From CAVWCW01 sp963753615 (lineage in GTDB: Bacteria > Pseudomonadota > Gammaproteobacteria > Chromatiales > Chromatiaceae): 64,000 nucleotides of DNA. The notes under the pieces were generated by a model. That model saw only the letters and a program-made list of their open reading frames with translations, was not told the DNA's origin and did not search any database. How positions within the stretch are numbered: the stretch's first letter is position 1; every line of letters starts with the position of its first letter. Made by a program: the position numbers and the translations under genes. The stretch covers positions 186,001 to 250,000 of the forward strand of contig CAVWCW010000007.1 in the NCBI GenBank assembly GCA_963753615.1. The letters run 5' to 3'. Positions 44,754 through 54,405 of the stretch are shown here, one piece after another.

Positions 44754-45347
44754 ATGTCCCTGCAACTGAACCAACGGGTCCAGCAACTGTTCGAGGAGAG
44801 CATCCAGACCAAGGCTGAGGCGCTACCGCTGCTGGAGCAGCCGATTGTCGACGCCGCCGAATTGATCGTCGCCCAACTGCTGAACGGCGCCAAACTGCTG
44901 AGCTGTGGCAACGGTGGATCCGCGGCTGACGCCCAGCACCTGGCTTCGGAGATGCTCAACCGTTTTGAACGCGAACGCCCCGGACTGCCAGCGGTCGCCC
45001 TTACGACCGACAGCTCCACCCTGACCTCGATCGCCAACGACTACGCCTTCGATCAAGTATTTTCCAAACAAATCCACGCCCTGGGCCAGCCGGGAGATCT
45101 GCTGCTGGTGATCTCCACCAGCGGCGACTCCCCGAACGTGCTGCAAGCGGTGCAGGCTGCCCACGAGCGGGAGATGTTCGTAATCGGCCTGAACGGGCGC
45201 GACGGTGGTGCGCTGGCGCCCCTATTGAGCGAGACCGACATCGAGGTCAGGGTGCCCGCAGACTCCACCGCCCGCATCCAGGAGGTGCATCTGTTGATCA
45301 TCCACTGCCTGTGCGATTTGATAGATCGACAACTACTCGGCCACTAG
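44754..45347 (+). CDS. diaA: SIS-domain protein DiaA / phosphoheptose isomerase-like
   Basis: 197 residues with one SIS domain: KLLSCGNGGSAADAQHLASE, TTDSSTLTSIANDYAF and LLLVISTSGDSPNVLQAV. In E. coli the gene between yraN and dolP encodes DiaA, which binds DnaA; the close paralogue GmhA makes heptose. Context favours DiaA, but the sequence alone does not exclude isomerase activity. Confidence 0.85.
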   Translation: MSLQLNQRVQQLFEESIQTKAEALPLLEQPIVDAAELIVAQLLNGAKLLSCGNGGSAADAQHLASEMLNRFERERPGLPAVALTTDSSTLTSIANDYAFDQVFSKQIHALGQPGDLLLVISTSGDSPNVLQAVQAAHEREMFVIGLNGRDGGALAPLLSETDIEVRVPADSTARIQEVHLLIIHCLCDLIDRQLLGH

Positions 45348-45357
45348 GAGTCTTGCC

Positions 45358-45951
45358 ATGCCCCCACATACCCGCTTTTTGCTCGCGCCTTTGATGCTCG
45401 CCCTGGGACTGCTGTTGAGCGGCTGCGGCGCGGTCGTGGTTGGCGGTGCCGCCACCGGCGCCGCCATAGTCTACGACCGGCGCGACGCCGAGACCGTTCT
45501 GGACGACCAGAAGATAGAAATTCAGGTCCTCGATCTCAAGGATAAGAACCCGCAGTTGGCGGAGCAAACCCAGATCTCCGCCACCAGCTACAATCGGTTG
45601 GTGCTGCTCACCGGCCAGGCCGGCAGCGTGGACGCCAGCCGCCGCTTCGCCGCCCTGGTAGCGCGCATCCCCGGGGTCAAACGGGTGATCAACGAGGTGC
45701 AGATCGGCCCCAACCTCTCCCTGGCCCAGCAGAGCAACGACAGCTATCTGACAGGCAAGGTCAAGACCGCCCTGTTCGGCGTCGAAGCGGAGGGATTCGA
45801 GGCCTCCCGCATCAAGGTGGTCAGCCACAGTGGAGCCGTCTATCTGATGGGACTGGTCACCCAGCGCGAAGCCGAACTAGCGGTTGAAGAGGCCCGTACC
45901 ATCGGCGGCGTGGCGAAAGTGGTTAGGGTCTTTGAATACATCCAGGGCTGA
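45358..45951 (+). CDS. dolP: BON-domain outer-membrane lipoprotein DolP (YraP)
   Basis: 197-residue lipoprotein with lipobox LSGC at about residues 20-23 and two BON domains (about 48-115 and 125-195), the second containing VYLMGLVTQREAELAVEEAR. DolP supports envelope integrity and BAM function in E. coli. It follows diaA, as in the standard lpoA-yraN-diaA-dolP cluster. Confidence 0.92.
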   Translation: MPPHTRFLLAPLMLALGLLLSGCGAVVVGGAATGAAIVYDRRDAETVLDDQKIEIQVLDLKDKNPQLAEQTQISATSYNRLVLLTGQAGSVDASRRFAALVARIPGVKRVINEVQIGPNLSLAQQSNDSYLTGKVKTALFGVEAEGFEASRIKVVSHSGAVYLMGLVTQREAELAVEEARTIGGVAKVVRVFEYIQG

Positions 45952-45952
45952 G

Positions 45953-47350
45953 ATGCCACTGAACCCGGCCCTGCTGCGAAGACTGCGGCAGGTGCTGGGT
46001 GCGGACCAAGTGCTCGACGACCCGGCCGACTGTTGGCCGTATGGCTACGACAACAGCCGCCGCCAGGCCCTGCCCGCGGCAGTGGCCTTCGCCACCGAAG
46101 AAGGCCCCATCGTCGAACTGGTGCGGCTATGCGGCGCCGAGGGCCTGCCCCTTATCGCTCGCGGCCGCGGCACCGGCACCACCGGCGCCACCGTCCCCGA
46201 CCGAGGCGGCATCGTGCTGTCGCTCGAACGCATGGATCGCATCCTGGAGATTGATCCGGCCAACCGCCTAGCCCGGGTCGAGCCCGGAGTCACCAACCAG
46301 CAATTGCAGGATGCCCTCGCTCCGCACGGCTTTTTCTGGCCCCCGGACCCAACCAGCGCTGCCACCTGCACCATCGGCGGCAACCTGGCTTACAATTCGG
46401 CCGGCCCGCGAGCAGTGAAGTACGGCACCCCGCGAGAGAACACGCTGGGCCTGCGGGCGGTGACCGGGGCGGGCGAGGCGATTCGCACCGGGGTGCGAAC
46501 CACCAAGGGCGTGGTGGGCTACGACCTAACCCGGCTGCTAATCGGCAGCGAGGGAACCCTGGCCATCATTACCGAGGCCACACTGAAGCTGACCCCCCTG
46601 CCGGAGGCCAAGCGCACCCTGCGCGCGAGCTACCGGGACATCCAAGCCGCCGCCCTTGCGGTATCCGCGATCATGGCCCAGCCGGTGGTTCCCTGCGCCC
46701 TGGAATTAATGGACCGCGCATGCCTGCGGCTGGTACGCGACTTCGCGAAGCTGGACTTGGAGACCTCCGCCGGGGCCCTGCTGATGATCGAGGTCGACGG
46801 GCACCAGGCCTTGTTGGACCACGCGGTGGCGGCCATTGAAGCCGCCGCCAGGGTTCCCGGTCTAGTGGAGGTCCGCTCGGCAGCGAACCAGCAGGAGATT
46901 GACGCCTTGTGGAAGACCCGCAAGGCCCTGTCTCCGGCCCTGCGCAATGCGGCGCCGAAGAAAATCAACGAAGACGTCGCGGTGCCGGTATCCGCGATCC
47001 CGGACCTGATCGACGGGCTGGAGCGCCTGAGCCGGGAAAGCGGCATCCAGATCGTCAACTTCGGCCATGCCGGCAACGGCAATATCCACGTCAACCTGCT
47101 GCTGGACCCGGACGAGCCGACCCAGGCGGCGAACGCGCCAGACTGCTTGAGCGCAGTATTCGATTTGGTGCTGAGGCTCGGGGGCACCCTGTCCGGCGAA
47201 CACGGGGTGGGGCTGGCGAAGCGCGACTTCGTTGCCCGGGAGATCGACGCCGGCAGCATGCGCCTGATGCGAGCCATCCAGCGCGACTTCGACCCAAAAG
47301 GGATTCTCAACCCGGGCAAGGGCCTGCCCGTAGGGCCTGAGACGGGTTAA
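45953..47350 (+). CDS. FAD-linked oxidase, GlcD/LDH type
   Basis: 465-residue flavoprotein. The N-terminal FAD_binding_4 domain has ARGRGTGTTGATVPDRGGIV, TIGGNLAYNSAGPRAVKYG and LLIGSEGTLAIITEATLKL. The C-terminal FAD-oxidase domain ends with NFGHAGNGNIHVNLL and LSGEHGVGLAKRDF. Likely oxidises a 2-hydroxy acid such as glycolate or D-lactate; the exact substrate cannot be read from the sequence. The start lies one base past the dolP stop. In an autotroph a glycolate role would fit phosphoglycolate salvage, but GlcE and GlcF partners are not here. Confidence 0.85.
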   Translation: MPLNPALLRRLRQVLGADQVLDDPADCWPYGYDNSRRQALPAAVAFATEEGPIVELVRLCGAEGLPLIARGRGTGTTGATVPDRGGIVLSLERMDRILEIDPANRLARVEPGVTNQQLQDALAPHGFFWPPDPTSAATCTIGGNLAYNSAGPRAVKYGTPRENTLGLRAVTGAGEAIRTGVRTTKGVVGYDLTRLLIGSEGTLAIITEATLKLTPLPEAKRTLRASYRDIQAAALAVSAIMAQPVVPCALELMDRACLRLVRDFAKLDLETSAGALLMIEVDGHQALLDHAVAAIEAAARVPGLVEVRSAANQQEIDALWKTRKALSPALRNAAPKKINEDVAVPVSAIPDLIDGLERLSRESGIQIVNFGHAGNGNIHVNLLLDPDEPTQAANAPDCLSAVFDLVLRLGGTLSGEHGVGLAKRDFVAREIDAGSMRLMRAIQRDFDPKGILNPGKGLPVGPETG

Positions 47351-47356
47351 CCGACC

Positions 47357-49212
47357 ATGGCGCCGGGACAACCGCATCCTCCGTCCCGTAAGGCAGCCCG
47401 TCCTGCTGCCGAAACCAAACCGGAACCCACAGACAGCGTCGCGGTGGGCCGCCCCCAGGGCGGCCGGCTCGGGGTACGCGGCAAGCTTTTCATCGTTTCC
47501 CTGGTCCTGATATTGCTGGTGGGCCTGGCCTCCGGCGGCTACCTTGAACTGCAAATGCGGCGCTGGATCGGCGAGCGGGTGGAGACCGAGTTGCTGCGCC
47601 AGGCCGCCACCGCCAAGCAGCACGTCGAGCTGGTATTGGGTCAGGCAGCGCCGGACCTGGACCAGCTAGCCGACCAGCTGGGCGCGGCCAGCGCCAGCCG
47701 GATCACCCTGATCGCCCCGGACGGTTGGGTGGCAGGCGACTCCGAACTCTCGCCCCAGCAGCTGACCACACTGGAGAACCACGGCAGCCGACCGGAGGTT
47801 CTCGCCGCCCGGGCCGGCGGACGTGGCATCAACCGCCGCTTCAGTACCACCCTGGACACCGAGATGCTGTACGTGGCAATCAAACTGGACAGCCAGCCCC
47901 CGGGCTGGGTGCTGCGCATCTCCCGCCCGCTGGCGGCGGTGGACCGGGCGATTCGGGACCTCCATCTGCATCTGATCGTCGCCGGTCTGCTGGGCCTGGT
48001 CATCGCCGTGTTCATGAGCGGCCTGGCCTCTCACCTTTCGACCCGAGCCCTGCGCGCCTTGGTGCGGCATGCCCACGGCAGTGCCCGCCCCGAGTCCACC
48101 GCCCCGCCCCGGCAGGCGACGAGATCCAGGGGCTGCTCGGGTCCTTCGACGAACTGGCTCAGGCGTTGCAGCTGCAGATGGACCGCCTGGCCCAGGAGCG
48201 GGACCGCTCGCAGGCGATCCTCGACTGCATGGGGGAGGCCCTTTTCGCCCTGGACGCCCAGCAGCGGGTGATCATGGTGAACCAAGCCGCCCTGGACCTG
48301 CTGCGGCTGGAGCATCCGCCGCTTGGGACCCGTCTCAGCGAGATCACCAGCGTCCCCGCACTGGAGGAAACCCTGGCCCAGGCCTCGGCCGGCGAGTTGG
48401 TGGGCAGCGAGTTCACCCTCCCAACCCCGGGGCCGCGCGAGATCCTGGCTCGGGCCGCTCCGCTGCGCCTCAGCGGCGGCAGCGTGGTGGTCATGCACGA
48501 CATCACCGACCTGAGACGGATGGAGCGCTCGCTGCGGGATTTCGTGGCCAACGCTTCCCATGAACTGCGCACCCCGGTCAGTGTGATCCGCGCCAATGCC
48601 GAAACCCTGGCCGACGGCGCCATTGATGACCCGGGCGTCGCTCACCGCTTGCTGACCACCCTGGAGCGCAACGCCGAGCGCCTGGTGAATATCGTCACCG
48701 ACCTGCTGGACCTTTCCCGACTGGATGCTTACCAGTACCAGATTCGACCCGAGCCGGTCCGCCTGGCGCCGGCATTGGCCAGCTGCGCCGACGCCTTGGC
48801 CCCAGTGGCAGGAGAACGGGAGATCGAACTGGTGCTGGAGGCCGACCCAAATCTTTGGGTGCTGGCAGACTCAAGGGGCGTGGACCAGATCCTGCTTAAC
48901 CTGGCCCACAACGCCCTCAAGCACGGTCCGCCCGGAAGCCAAGTGGTGATTCGCGCCCGGCGCCGAGAATCGGGGATACGGATCGAGGTGATGGACAGCG
49001 GACCAGGGATCGCCCCGGAGCACCGGGAACGCCTGTTCGAGCGCTTCTACCGGGTCGACACCGCCCGCTCGCGCCAGACCGGTGGCACCGGGCTCGGGCT
49101 GGCCATCGTAAAGACCCTGGTAGACGCCATGCAAGGAACCACCGGGATGGAGCCGAACCAGCCCCGAGGTTCGATCTTCTGGGTACAGCTTCCCGCGGCG
49201 GACCGACCCTGA
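47357..49212 (+). CDS. PhoR-like sensor histidine kinase (one apparent deletion)
   Basis: About 618 residues after correction. Membrane helices near 45-65 and 200-220 flank a periplasmic sensor. A PAS region contains SQAILDCMGEALFALDAQQR. The DHp box is FVANASHELRTPVSVIR (phospho-acceptor His) and the HATPase has NLAHNALKHGPPGS, DSGPGIAPEHRERLFERFYR and GGTGLGLAIVKTLVDAM. The frame breaks near 48100-48115; restoring one missing base joins GSARPES-type sequence to GDEIQGLLGSFDELA and makes the length divisible by three. The domain layout resembles PhoR, but no response-regulator gene is adjacent. Confidence 0.85.
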
Positions 49213-49218
49213 GGAGGG

Positions 49219-49896
49219 TCAGACTTCGGCTATCCAGCGGCTGGTCGCCTCCAGGATCTCGTCCCACACCTCCCGATCACCCCGGCCAAGCCGCTTGGGG
49301 AGGCGGAACGAGTGGTCGCCGCCCTCGACCAGGTGCAGCCGGGCGCGTGCGCCCAGCCGAGCCAGCACCGGCCGCAGCAGTTCCAGCCGACACAGGGGAT
49401 CGCGGGTCCCCTCGACAAACAACATCGGGCATCCAATCTCCGCCAGATGGCCGTCGCGCAGCCGCTCCGGCTTGCCCGCCGGGTGCAGCGGATAACCGAG
49501 AAACAGCAGTCCTTCGCAGTCCGCACCGGCGGCCGCAAGGTGCGAGGCCACCCGTCCACCCATGCTCTTTCCGCCCAAGAACAGGCGCCCAGGCGTCAGC
49601 TCCGGGTCACCCCGCACTGCGGCCAGAACCCCATGCCAGGCCGCCTCTAGGCGCGGCATTCGGTCCGGCACCCTGCGCCCGTGCTCGGCATAGGGAAAGT
49701 TGAACTTGACGCTCAACAGCCCGCGCTCCGCCAGTCCCAGATGGATGGCGCTGAGAAACGGGCTGTGCATGTCGTTGCCCGCGCCATGCGCCAACACCAC
49801 CGCGCTGGCGCCGGCGCCAACGCCGGGAGGCAACGCCCAGAGCGAGCTGACCCGCCCGTGCGGCCCGAGATCGATTGTGCGCTCCAGGATTCGCAT
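49219..49896 (-). CDS. Alpha/beta hydrolase, KANL3/Tex30-like
   Basis: 225 residues. VVLAHGAGNDMHSPFLSAI carries the oxyanion region, FLGGKSMGGRVASHLA the nucleophile elbow with Ser, and VEGGDHSFRLPKR the catalytic His. This matches the KANL3/Tex30 dienelactone-hydrolase-like family found in many proteobacteria. Substrate unknown. Ends convergently 6 bases from the kinase. Confidence 0.85.
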   Translation of the reverse strand: MRILERTIDLGPHGRVSSLWALPPGVGAGASAVVLAHGAGNDMHSPFLSAIHLGLAERGLLSVKFNFPYAEHGRRVPDRMPRLEAAWHGVLAAVRGDPELTPGRLFLGGKSMGGRVASHLAAAGADCEGLLFLGYPLHPAGKPERLRDGHLAEIGCPMLFVEGTRDPLCRLELLRPVLARLGARARLHLVEGGDHSFRLPKRLGRGDREVWDEILEATSRWIAEV

Positions 49897-50199
49897 CGCA
49901 GGTCTCCAACGAAGAACCGGTGACGGCAGAGATCGGGCGCTGACCGACGAAGCCCTTATAGCCGTTAGGGATTGCGAGCGGCAGCAAGCCGGCAGGAAAT
50001 TCCATTATAAAAAATGTTATTATATAACGATTAACTCGGCCCGATGCGCACCGAGCCATAGGTTCCGTCCCGCTTAGCGGGCCGCTCTATTGCCCGGCAA
50101 CCGCGTCTGCTGTAGTCTGCTGCGAGAATTTTGCGCCGGCCCAGCCCGCCGCTTTTGGATTCCGAGCACCAGACGAAATTTGAGATCGAGGGAGATCAG
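49897..50199. other. Intergenic region upstream of phosphoribulokinase
   Basis: About 300 bases between divergent genes. No ORF or tRNA is recognisable. A very AT-rich patch (about 50000-50033) stands out from the high-GC background and probably contains the promoter of the phosphoribulokinase gene. Confidence 0.5.
50000..50028 (+). promoter_or_regulatory. Possible phosphoribulokinase promoter
   Basis: -35 TTCCAT (50000-50005), 17-base spacer and -10 TATAAC (50023-50028) within an AT-rich island. The leader would be about 165 bases. No cbbR gene is adjacent. Confidence 0.35.
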
Positions 50200-50200
50200 C

Positions 50201-51091
50201 ATGTCCAAGAAACACCCTATTGTCGCCGTAACCGGCTCCTCCGGCGCCGGCACCACCACCGTCAAGCGCGCCTTCGAGCACATCTTCCTGCGCGACGGAG
50301 TCAACCCGGCCATTATCGAGGGCGACAGTTTCCACAGCCTGAATCGGGCCGAGTTCCGAGAGGCGGTCAAGGCGGCGGAGGCTGAGGGCAATAACCACTT
50401 CAGCCACTTCGGCCCCGAGGCCAATCACTTCGACAAGCTGGCCGAGTTGTTCAAGACCTATGGCGAGACCGGCGGCGGCAAGAAGCGCTATTACCTACAC
50501 AGCCAGGAAGAGGCCGACGAGCACAATGCAAGACTCGGCATCAGCAAGGGCCCGGGCGAGTTTACGCCCTGGGAAGACGTGCCCTCCGGCACCGATCTGC
50601 TGTTCTACGAGGGCTTGCACGGACTGGCTCAAGACGGCACCAGCGACGTCGCCCAGCACGTTGACCTCGGGGTCGGCGTGGTGCCGATCGTCAACTTGGA
50701 GTGGATCCAGAAGATCCACCGCGACAGCGCCGAGCGCGGCTACAGCGCGGAGGCCATTGTCGACACCATCCTGCGCCGCATGCCGGACTACATCAACTAC
50801 ATTACGCCCCAGTTCTCGCGCACCGACATCAACTTCCAGCGCGTGTCCACGGTCGACACCTCCAACCCCTTCATCGCCCGCGACATCCCGACCCCGGACG
50901 AGAGCTTCGTGGTGATCCGCTTCAAGGACCCGAATAAGTTCAACACCGACTTCGTCTACCTGCAGAGCATGATCCAGAATTCCTTCATGTCGCGCCGCAA
51001 CACCCTGGTTGTGCCGGGCGGCAAGATGGGCTTCGCCATGGAAGTCGTGCTGGGGCCGATCATCGAACAGATGATGGACGAACGCGGCTGA
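50201..51091 (+). CDS. prkB: Phosphoribulokinase, proteobacterial type
   Basis: Calvin-cycle enzyme converting ribulose 5-phosphate to ribulose 1,5-bisphosphate. 296 residues, the short octameric proteobacterial form. The P-loop is GSSGAGTTTVKRAF, followed by IEGDSFHSLNR, HFSHFGPEANHFDKL and LFYEGLHGLAQ. The ATG at 50201 has a good ribosome site (GAGGGAG). RuBisCO genes are not nearby. Often called cbbP. The nearest neighbours (hydrolase and dxs) are unrelated in function. Confidence 0.93.
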   Translation: MSKKHPIVAVTGSSGAGTTTVKRAFEHIFLRDGVNPAIIEGDSFHSLNRAEFREAVKAAEAEGNNHFSHFGPEANHFDKLAELFKTYGETGGGKKRYYLHSQEEADEHNARLGISKGPGEFTPWEDVPSGTDLLFYEGLHGLAQDGTSDVAQHVDLGVGVVPIVNLEWIQKIHRDSAERGYSAEAIVDTILRRMPDYINYITPQFSRTDINFQRVSTVDTSNPFIARDIPTPDESFVVIRFKDPNKFNTDFVYLQSMIQNSFMSRRNTLVVPGGKMGFAMEVVLGPIIEQMMDERG

Positions 51092-51106
51092 CCCTGAGGC
51101 GGAGCC

Positions 51107-51124
51107 TGGCACAGGGAGGTGCCA
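51107..51124. terminator. Small hairpin between convergent phosphoribulokinase and dxs genes
   Basis: TGGCAC and GTGCCA arms with a six-base loop. No U-tract on either strand, so terminator function is uncertain. Confidence 0.3.
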
Positions 51125-51173
51125 CCGTCTTAGCCCTGCTTTCTACCGCGCCAGGGCCCCTGCCGCATACGCA

Positions 51174-53060
51174 TCAGGCCGGACCGAGCATTTCCAGTCG
51201 CTCGCGGACGGCGGCGCCGATCCCCTCGGCGTCCAGCCCGCATTCCCGCAACTGCTCCTTTTGGCTGCCCTGCCCCACATAGCGGTCCGGCAGCCCCAAG
51301 TGCAACAGGGGCATTACCAGCCCCAGTTCCGCCAGCAGCTCCCCCACCGCCGACCCGGCGCCGCCGGCCAAGGCATTCTCTTCCAAGGTAACGAGCAGCC
51401 GGTGGGTTGCTGCCAACTCGGCGACCAGGGTCCGGTCCAGGGGCTTTACGAAGCGCATGTCAGCCACCGTCGCATCCAGTTCGGCTGCCACCTTCAGGGC
51501 CTGGGGCAGCAAGCTGCCGAAGCTCAGGATGGCCAGTTCCCGGCCCCGGCGCCTGACCTCGCCTTCGCCGATGGGCAGGGGCGCAAGCCCCGGCTCGAAG
51601 GCCGCCCCGGGACCACTGCCCCGGGGATAGCGCACTAGCGCCGGGCCAGGGTATTCATAGGCGGTCTGCAACAGGCGCCGGCATTCATTTTCGTCCGAGG
51701 GTACTGCAACCAGCAGGTTGGGCAGGAGCCGAGCATAGCCGAGGTCGAAACTACCGGCGTGAGTGGCGCCGTCGGCCCCCACCAGCCCCGCGCGATCCAC
51801 CGCCAGGGTAAGATCCAGATCCTGCAGAGAGATGTCGTGGGCCAGCTGGTCGAAGGCGCGCTGCAGAAAAGTCGAATAGATCGCGACCACCGGCTTCACC
51901 CCCTCGCAGGCGAGGCCCGCCGCGAAAGTCAGAGCATGCTGCTCGGCGATGCCGACATCGAAATAGCGCTGCGGGAAGCGGCGGGCGAACTCCACCATAC
52001 CCGAGCCCTCGCACATCGCGGGGGTTACCGCCACCAGACGCCGATCCCGCTCCGCCATCTCGCAAAGCCACTCGCCGAACACCTGGCTGTAGCTCGGGCC
52101 GGGCGCCCCTTTGTGGGTCTTTCCGGCGGACGGGTCGAACGGGCTGACCCCGTGGTAGCCGCAGGGATCGGCCTCTGCCGGGACATAACCTTTTCCCTTC
52201 TGGGTCACCAAATGCAGAAAGCGCGGCCCTCGCATGGCGTTGAGGTTGCGCAGGGTGGACACCAGTAACGGCAGATCGTGACCATCGATGGGACCGACGT
52301 AGTTGAAGCCAAGTTCCTCGAACAGGGTACCGGGCATGACCATGCCCTTCATATGTTCTTCCCAGCGCCCCATCAGCTCGCGAAAGCCTGGCGGCATGTG
52401 GCTGAGCACGGATTTGCTGCCCTCGCGCACGCTGGTGTAGAAGCGGCTGGTGAGCACCCGGGTCAGGTACTTGCTGAGCGCCCCCACCGGGGACGAGATC
52501 GACATATCGTTGTCGTTGAGGATCACCAGCAGATCCAGGTCCAACGCCCCGGCGTGGTTGAGGGCCTCGAAGGCCATACCGGCAGTCAAGGCGCCGTCGC
52601 CGATTACCGCCACCGCATGGCGGCGCTCGCCGAGTTGCTTGGCGGCCGCGGCCATGCCCAGGGCGGCGCTGATCGAGGTGCTGGAGTGGCCCGCGCCGAA
52701 GGCATCATAGACGCTCTCGTCCCGGCGCAGAAAGCCGGACAGACCGCCCTTCTGGCGCAGGGTGGCCATGGCCCGGCGCCGGCCGGTTAGGATCTTGTGG
52801 GGATAGGCCTGATGACCGACATCCCAGACCAGGCGATCGTCTGGCGTGTCGAACACGTAATGCAAGGCAACGCTCAGTTCCACCACCCCGAGGCCCGCGG
52901 CAAGGTGGCCGCCGGTCTTGGAAACGCTGGCGATCAGAAACCGCCGCAACTCGGTTGCCAGTTGCGGCAACCGAGCCTCTTCCAGGAGCCTCAGGTCGGC
53001 TGGCAGCTCGACCTGGGACAGCAGCGGATAGTCTGGCTCAGAGGCGGCCTGGGATGGCAT
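51174..53060 (-). CDS. dxs: 1-deoxy-D-xylulose-5-phosphate synthase
   Basis: Thiamine-diphosphate enzyme, first step of the MEP isoprenoid pathway. 628 residues from the ATG at 53060. It has LVWDVGHQAYPHKILTGR (catalytic His), IGDGALTAGMAFEALNHAG (ThDP/Mg), NDNDMSISSPVGAL and DVGIAEQHALTFAAGLA (catalytic Glu). The frame runs further upstream through the DUF302 gene, but that extension is not homologous. Confidence 0.96.
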   Translation of the reverse strand: MPSQAASEPDYPLLSQVELPADLRLLEEARLPQLATELRRFLIASVSKTGGHLAAGLGVVELSVALHYVFDTPDDRLVWDVGHQAYPHKILTGRRRAMATLRQKGGLSGFLRRDESVYDAFGAGHSSTSISAALGMAAAAKQLGERRHAVAVIGDGALTAGMAFEALNHAGALDLDLLVILNDNDMSISSPVGALSKYLTRVLTSRFYTSVREGSKSVLSHMPPGFRELMGRWEEHMKGMVMPGTLFEELGFNYVGPIDGHDLPLLVSTLRNLNAMRGPRFLHLVTQKGKGYVPAEADPCGYHGVSPFDPSAGKTHKGAPGPSYSQVFGEWLCEMAERDRRLVAVTPAMCEGSGMVEFARRFPQRYFDVGIAEQHALTFAAGLACEGVKPVVAIYSTFLQRAFDQLAHDISLQDLDLTLAVDRAGLVGADGATHAGSFDLGYARLLPNLLVAVPSDENECRRLLQTAYEYPGPALVRYPRGSGPGAAFEPGLAPLPIGEGEVRRRGRELAILSFGSLLPQALKVAAELDATVADMRFVKPLDRTLVAELAATHRLLVTLEENALAGGAGSAVGELLAELGLVMPLLHLGLPDRYVGQGSQKEQLRECGLDAEGIGAAVRERLEMLGPA

Positions 53061-53073
53061 CCGGGGCCTCGGC

Positions 53074-53463
53074 TCAGGCCTGCAGGGCGTCGCGCACCCG
53101 CTCCAGACGTGCCCGCACTTCGGTCCCCAACGCTTCCAGTTCGGGGCGTTGCACCAGGCCCAGCACGGATGCCGGGTCCATGAAGGCCACGGTCTGACTA
53201 CCGTCTTCTTCCTCACGCACCACCACGTTGCAGGGCAGAAGCAAGCCAATGTCCGGCTCGGCCTCGATCGCCCGTTGGGCCAAGGGCGGATTGCAGGCAC
53301 CGAGGATGCGGTAGGGACGGCGCTCCACGCCTAACTTGTTCTTGAAGGTGGCCTGCACGTCGATGTCGGTGAGTACCCCGAAACCCTGGGCTTGGAGGGC
53401 CTCGGTGACTTGCTGCACGACCTGATCGAAGGCGCCGAATACTTGAATGGAAAAACCGTACAT
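53074..53463 (-). CDS. DUF302 domain protein
   Basis: 129 residues: ALQAQGFGVLTDIDVQATFKN, YRILGACNPPLAQRAIE and LLLPCNVVVREEEDG are typical DUF302 segments. The domain has been found fused to or beside copper- and oxidation-related proteins, but its function is not settled. It starts at 53463 and stops 13 bases before dxs, so the two may be co-transcribed. Confidence 0.85.
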   Translation of the reverse strand: MYGFSIQVFGAFDQVVQQVTEALQAQGFGVLTDIDVQATFKNKLGVERRPYRILGACNPPLAQRAIEAEPDIGLLLPCNVVVREEEDGSQTVAFMDPASVLGLVQRPELEALGTEVRARLERVRDALQA

Positions 53464-53618
53464 GGTGTTAAATCTTCTCCCGCTTGGATAGCAGGCCCCG
53501 TTGCACGCCCGAAGAGCCCGCCGAAAGATTGATGAACCTTGATTCTAACCGATGCGACCGCGCATCGCTGCGTAAATTCCCTAACCCCAGCTAGGGCAGT
53601 GCCTAGCGGCCTGCCCGC

Positions 53619-54395
53619 TCAGCCCTGTTTCCTGCGCATGTCCCGCAGCACCTTGCTCAGCAGCCGGCGGGCCTCCGGGTCGAGGTGCGGCCGCTGCAGG
53701 TAGCGCAGGAAGAAGCGCAGCCTCTCGCTGCGGCTCCAACCGCGGGCGTAACGGCCCAAAGTGCTGAGATCGCGCACCCGGGCCGCGTCCCGGCTCCGGC
53801 GACGCTTGGTCTTTTCCAGGTCGATCACCCGCAGTTCCCAGCCCTCCGCTTGCGGACGCAGAAACAGGTGTTTGGGGTAGAAGCAGTTATGCTGCAGGCC
53901 GCAGGCGTGCATGCGCCGGGTCGATGCCGCCAACGCCTCCAACAGGGCGCGCCGCTGGGCGCGCGGCGGCCGCCCCTGCTCCGCCCATTGGCGCTGCAAT
54001 GCCAAAAGGGAGCGGAAGCCCTCCAGCTCGCGGGTGATCAGGATCGCCTGCTGGTGACCGCTCTGCCGGCGCCAGCCGAAATACACCGGCTCCAGGGTCG
54101 GCACCCCGCAGGCCCGGTAGGCCTGGATATTCCGCAACTCGCGCTCGAAGGTGGGCCGCCCGCGCAGCGGGTGGCGCAGGCTGCGGTAGCAGTGGTCCTG
54201 CTGACGCTTGACGAACACCCCGACCTCACCGCCGTCGGCCAGGCGCAGGCGGTGGCGCGACACCCCGCTCCAGCCGCCGCGGCGCTGGTTGGGAGGTTCG
54301 AACCAGTCCCGGGGCAGGTTCCAGAGGGCATCGAAATCGGCCAGCCCGTTGGCGGCCAGGGTCACGCCCCAGGGATCGCTGCAGATCTCCTGCAC
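53619..54395 (-). CDS. InaA-family lipopolysaccharide kinase-like protein
   Basis: 258 residues with the compact kinase fold of the Kdo/InaA group (PF06293). VGVFVKRQQDH holds the ATP-binding Lys, FERELRNIQAYRACGVPTLEP the helix-C-like segment, HNCFYPKHLFL the catalytic-loop equivalent and LRVIDLEKTKRRRSRD the metal-binding Asp. Members phosphorylate LPS core sugars or have unknown roles. It lies 10 bases after the purK stop and may be read with purE-purK. Confidence 0.8.
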   Translation of the reverse strand: MQEICSDPWGVTLAANGLADFDALWNLPRDWFEPPNQRRGGWSGVSRHRLRLADGGEVGVFVKRQQDHCYRSLRHPLRGRPTFERELRNIQAYRACGVPTLEPVYFGWRRQSGHQQAILITRELEGFRSLLALQRQWAEQGRPPRAQRRALLEALAASTRRMHACGLQHNCFYPKHLFLRPQAEGWELRVIDLEKTKRRRSRDAARVRDLSTLGRYARGWSRSERLRFFLRYLQRPHLDPEARRLLSKVLRDMRRKQG

Positions 54396-54405
54396 CGGCG
54401 CCGAA

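Noticed and set aside
50045..50130. Possible SAM-type riboswitch upstream of phosphoribulokinase (GCCCGGCAACC-like stretch)
   Set aside because: Only a short motif matches; the required flanking stems cannot be drawn, and the downstream gene is not part of methionine metabolism.
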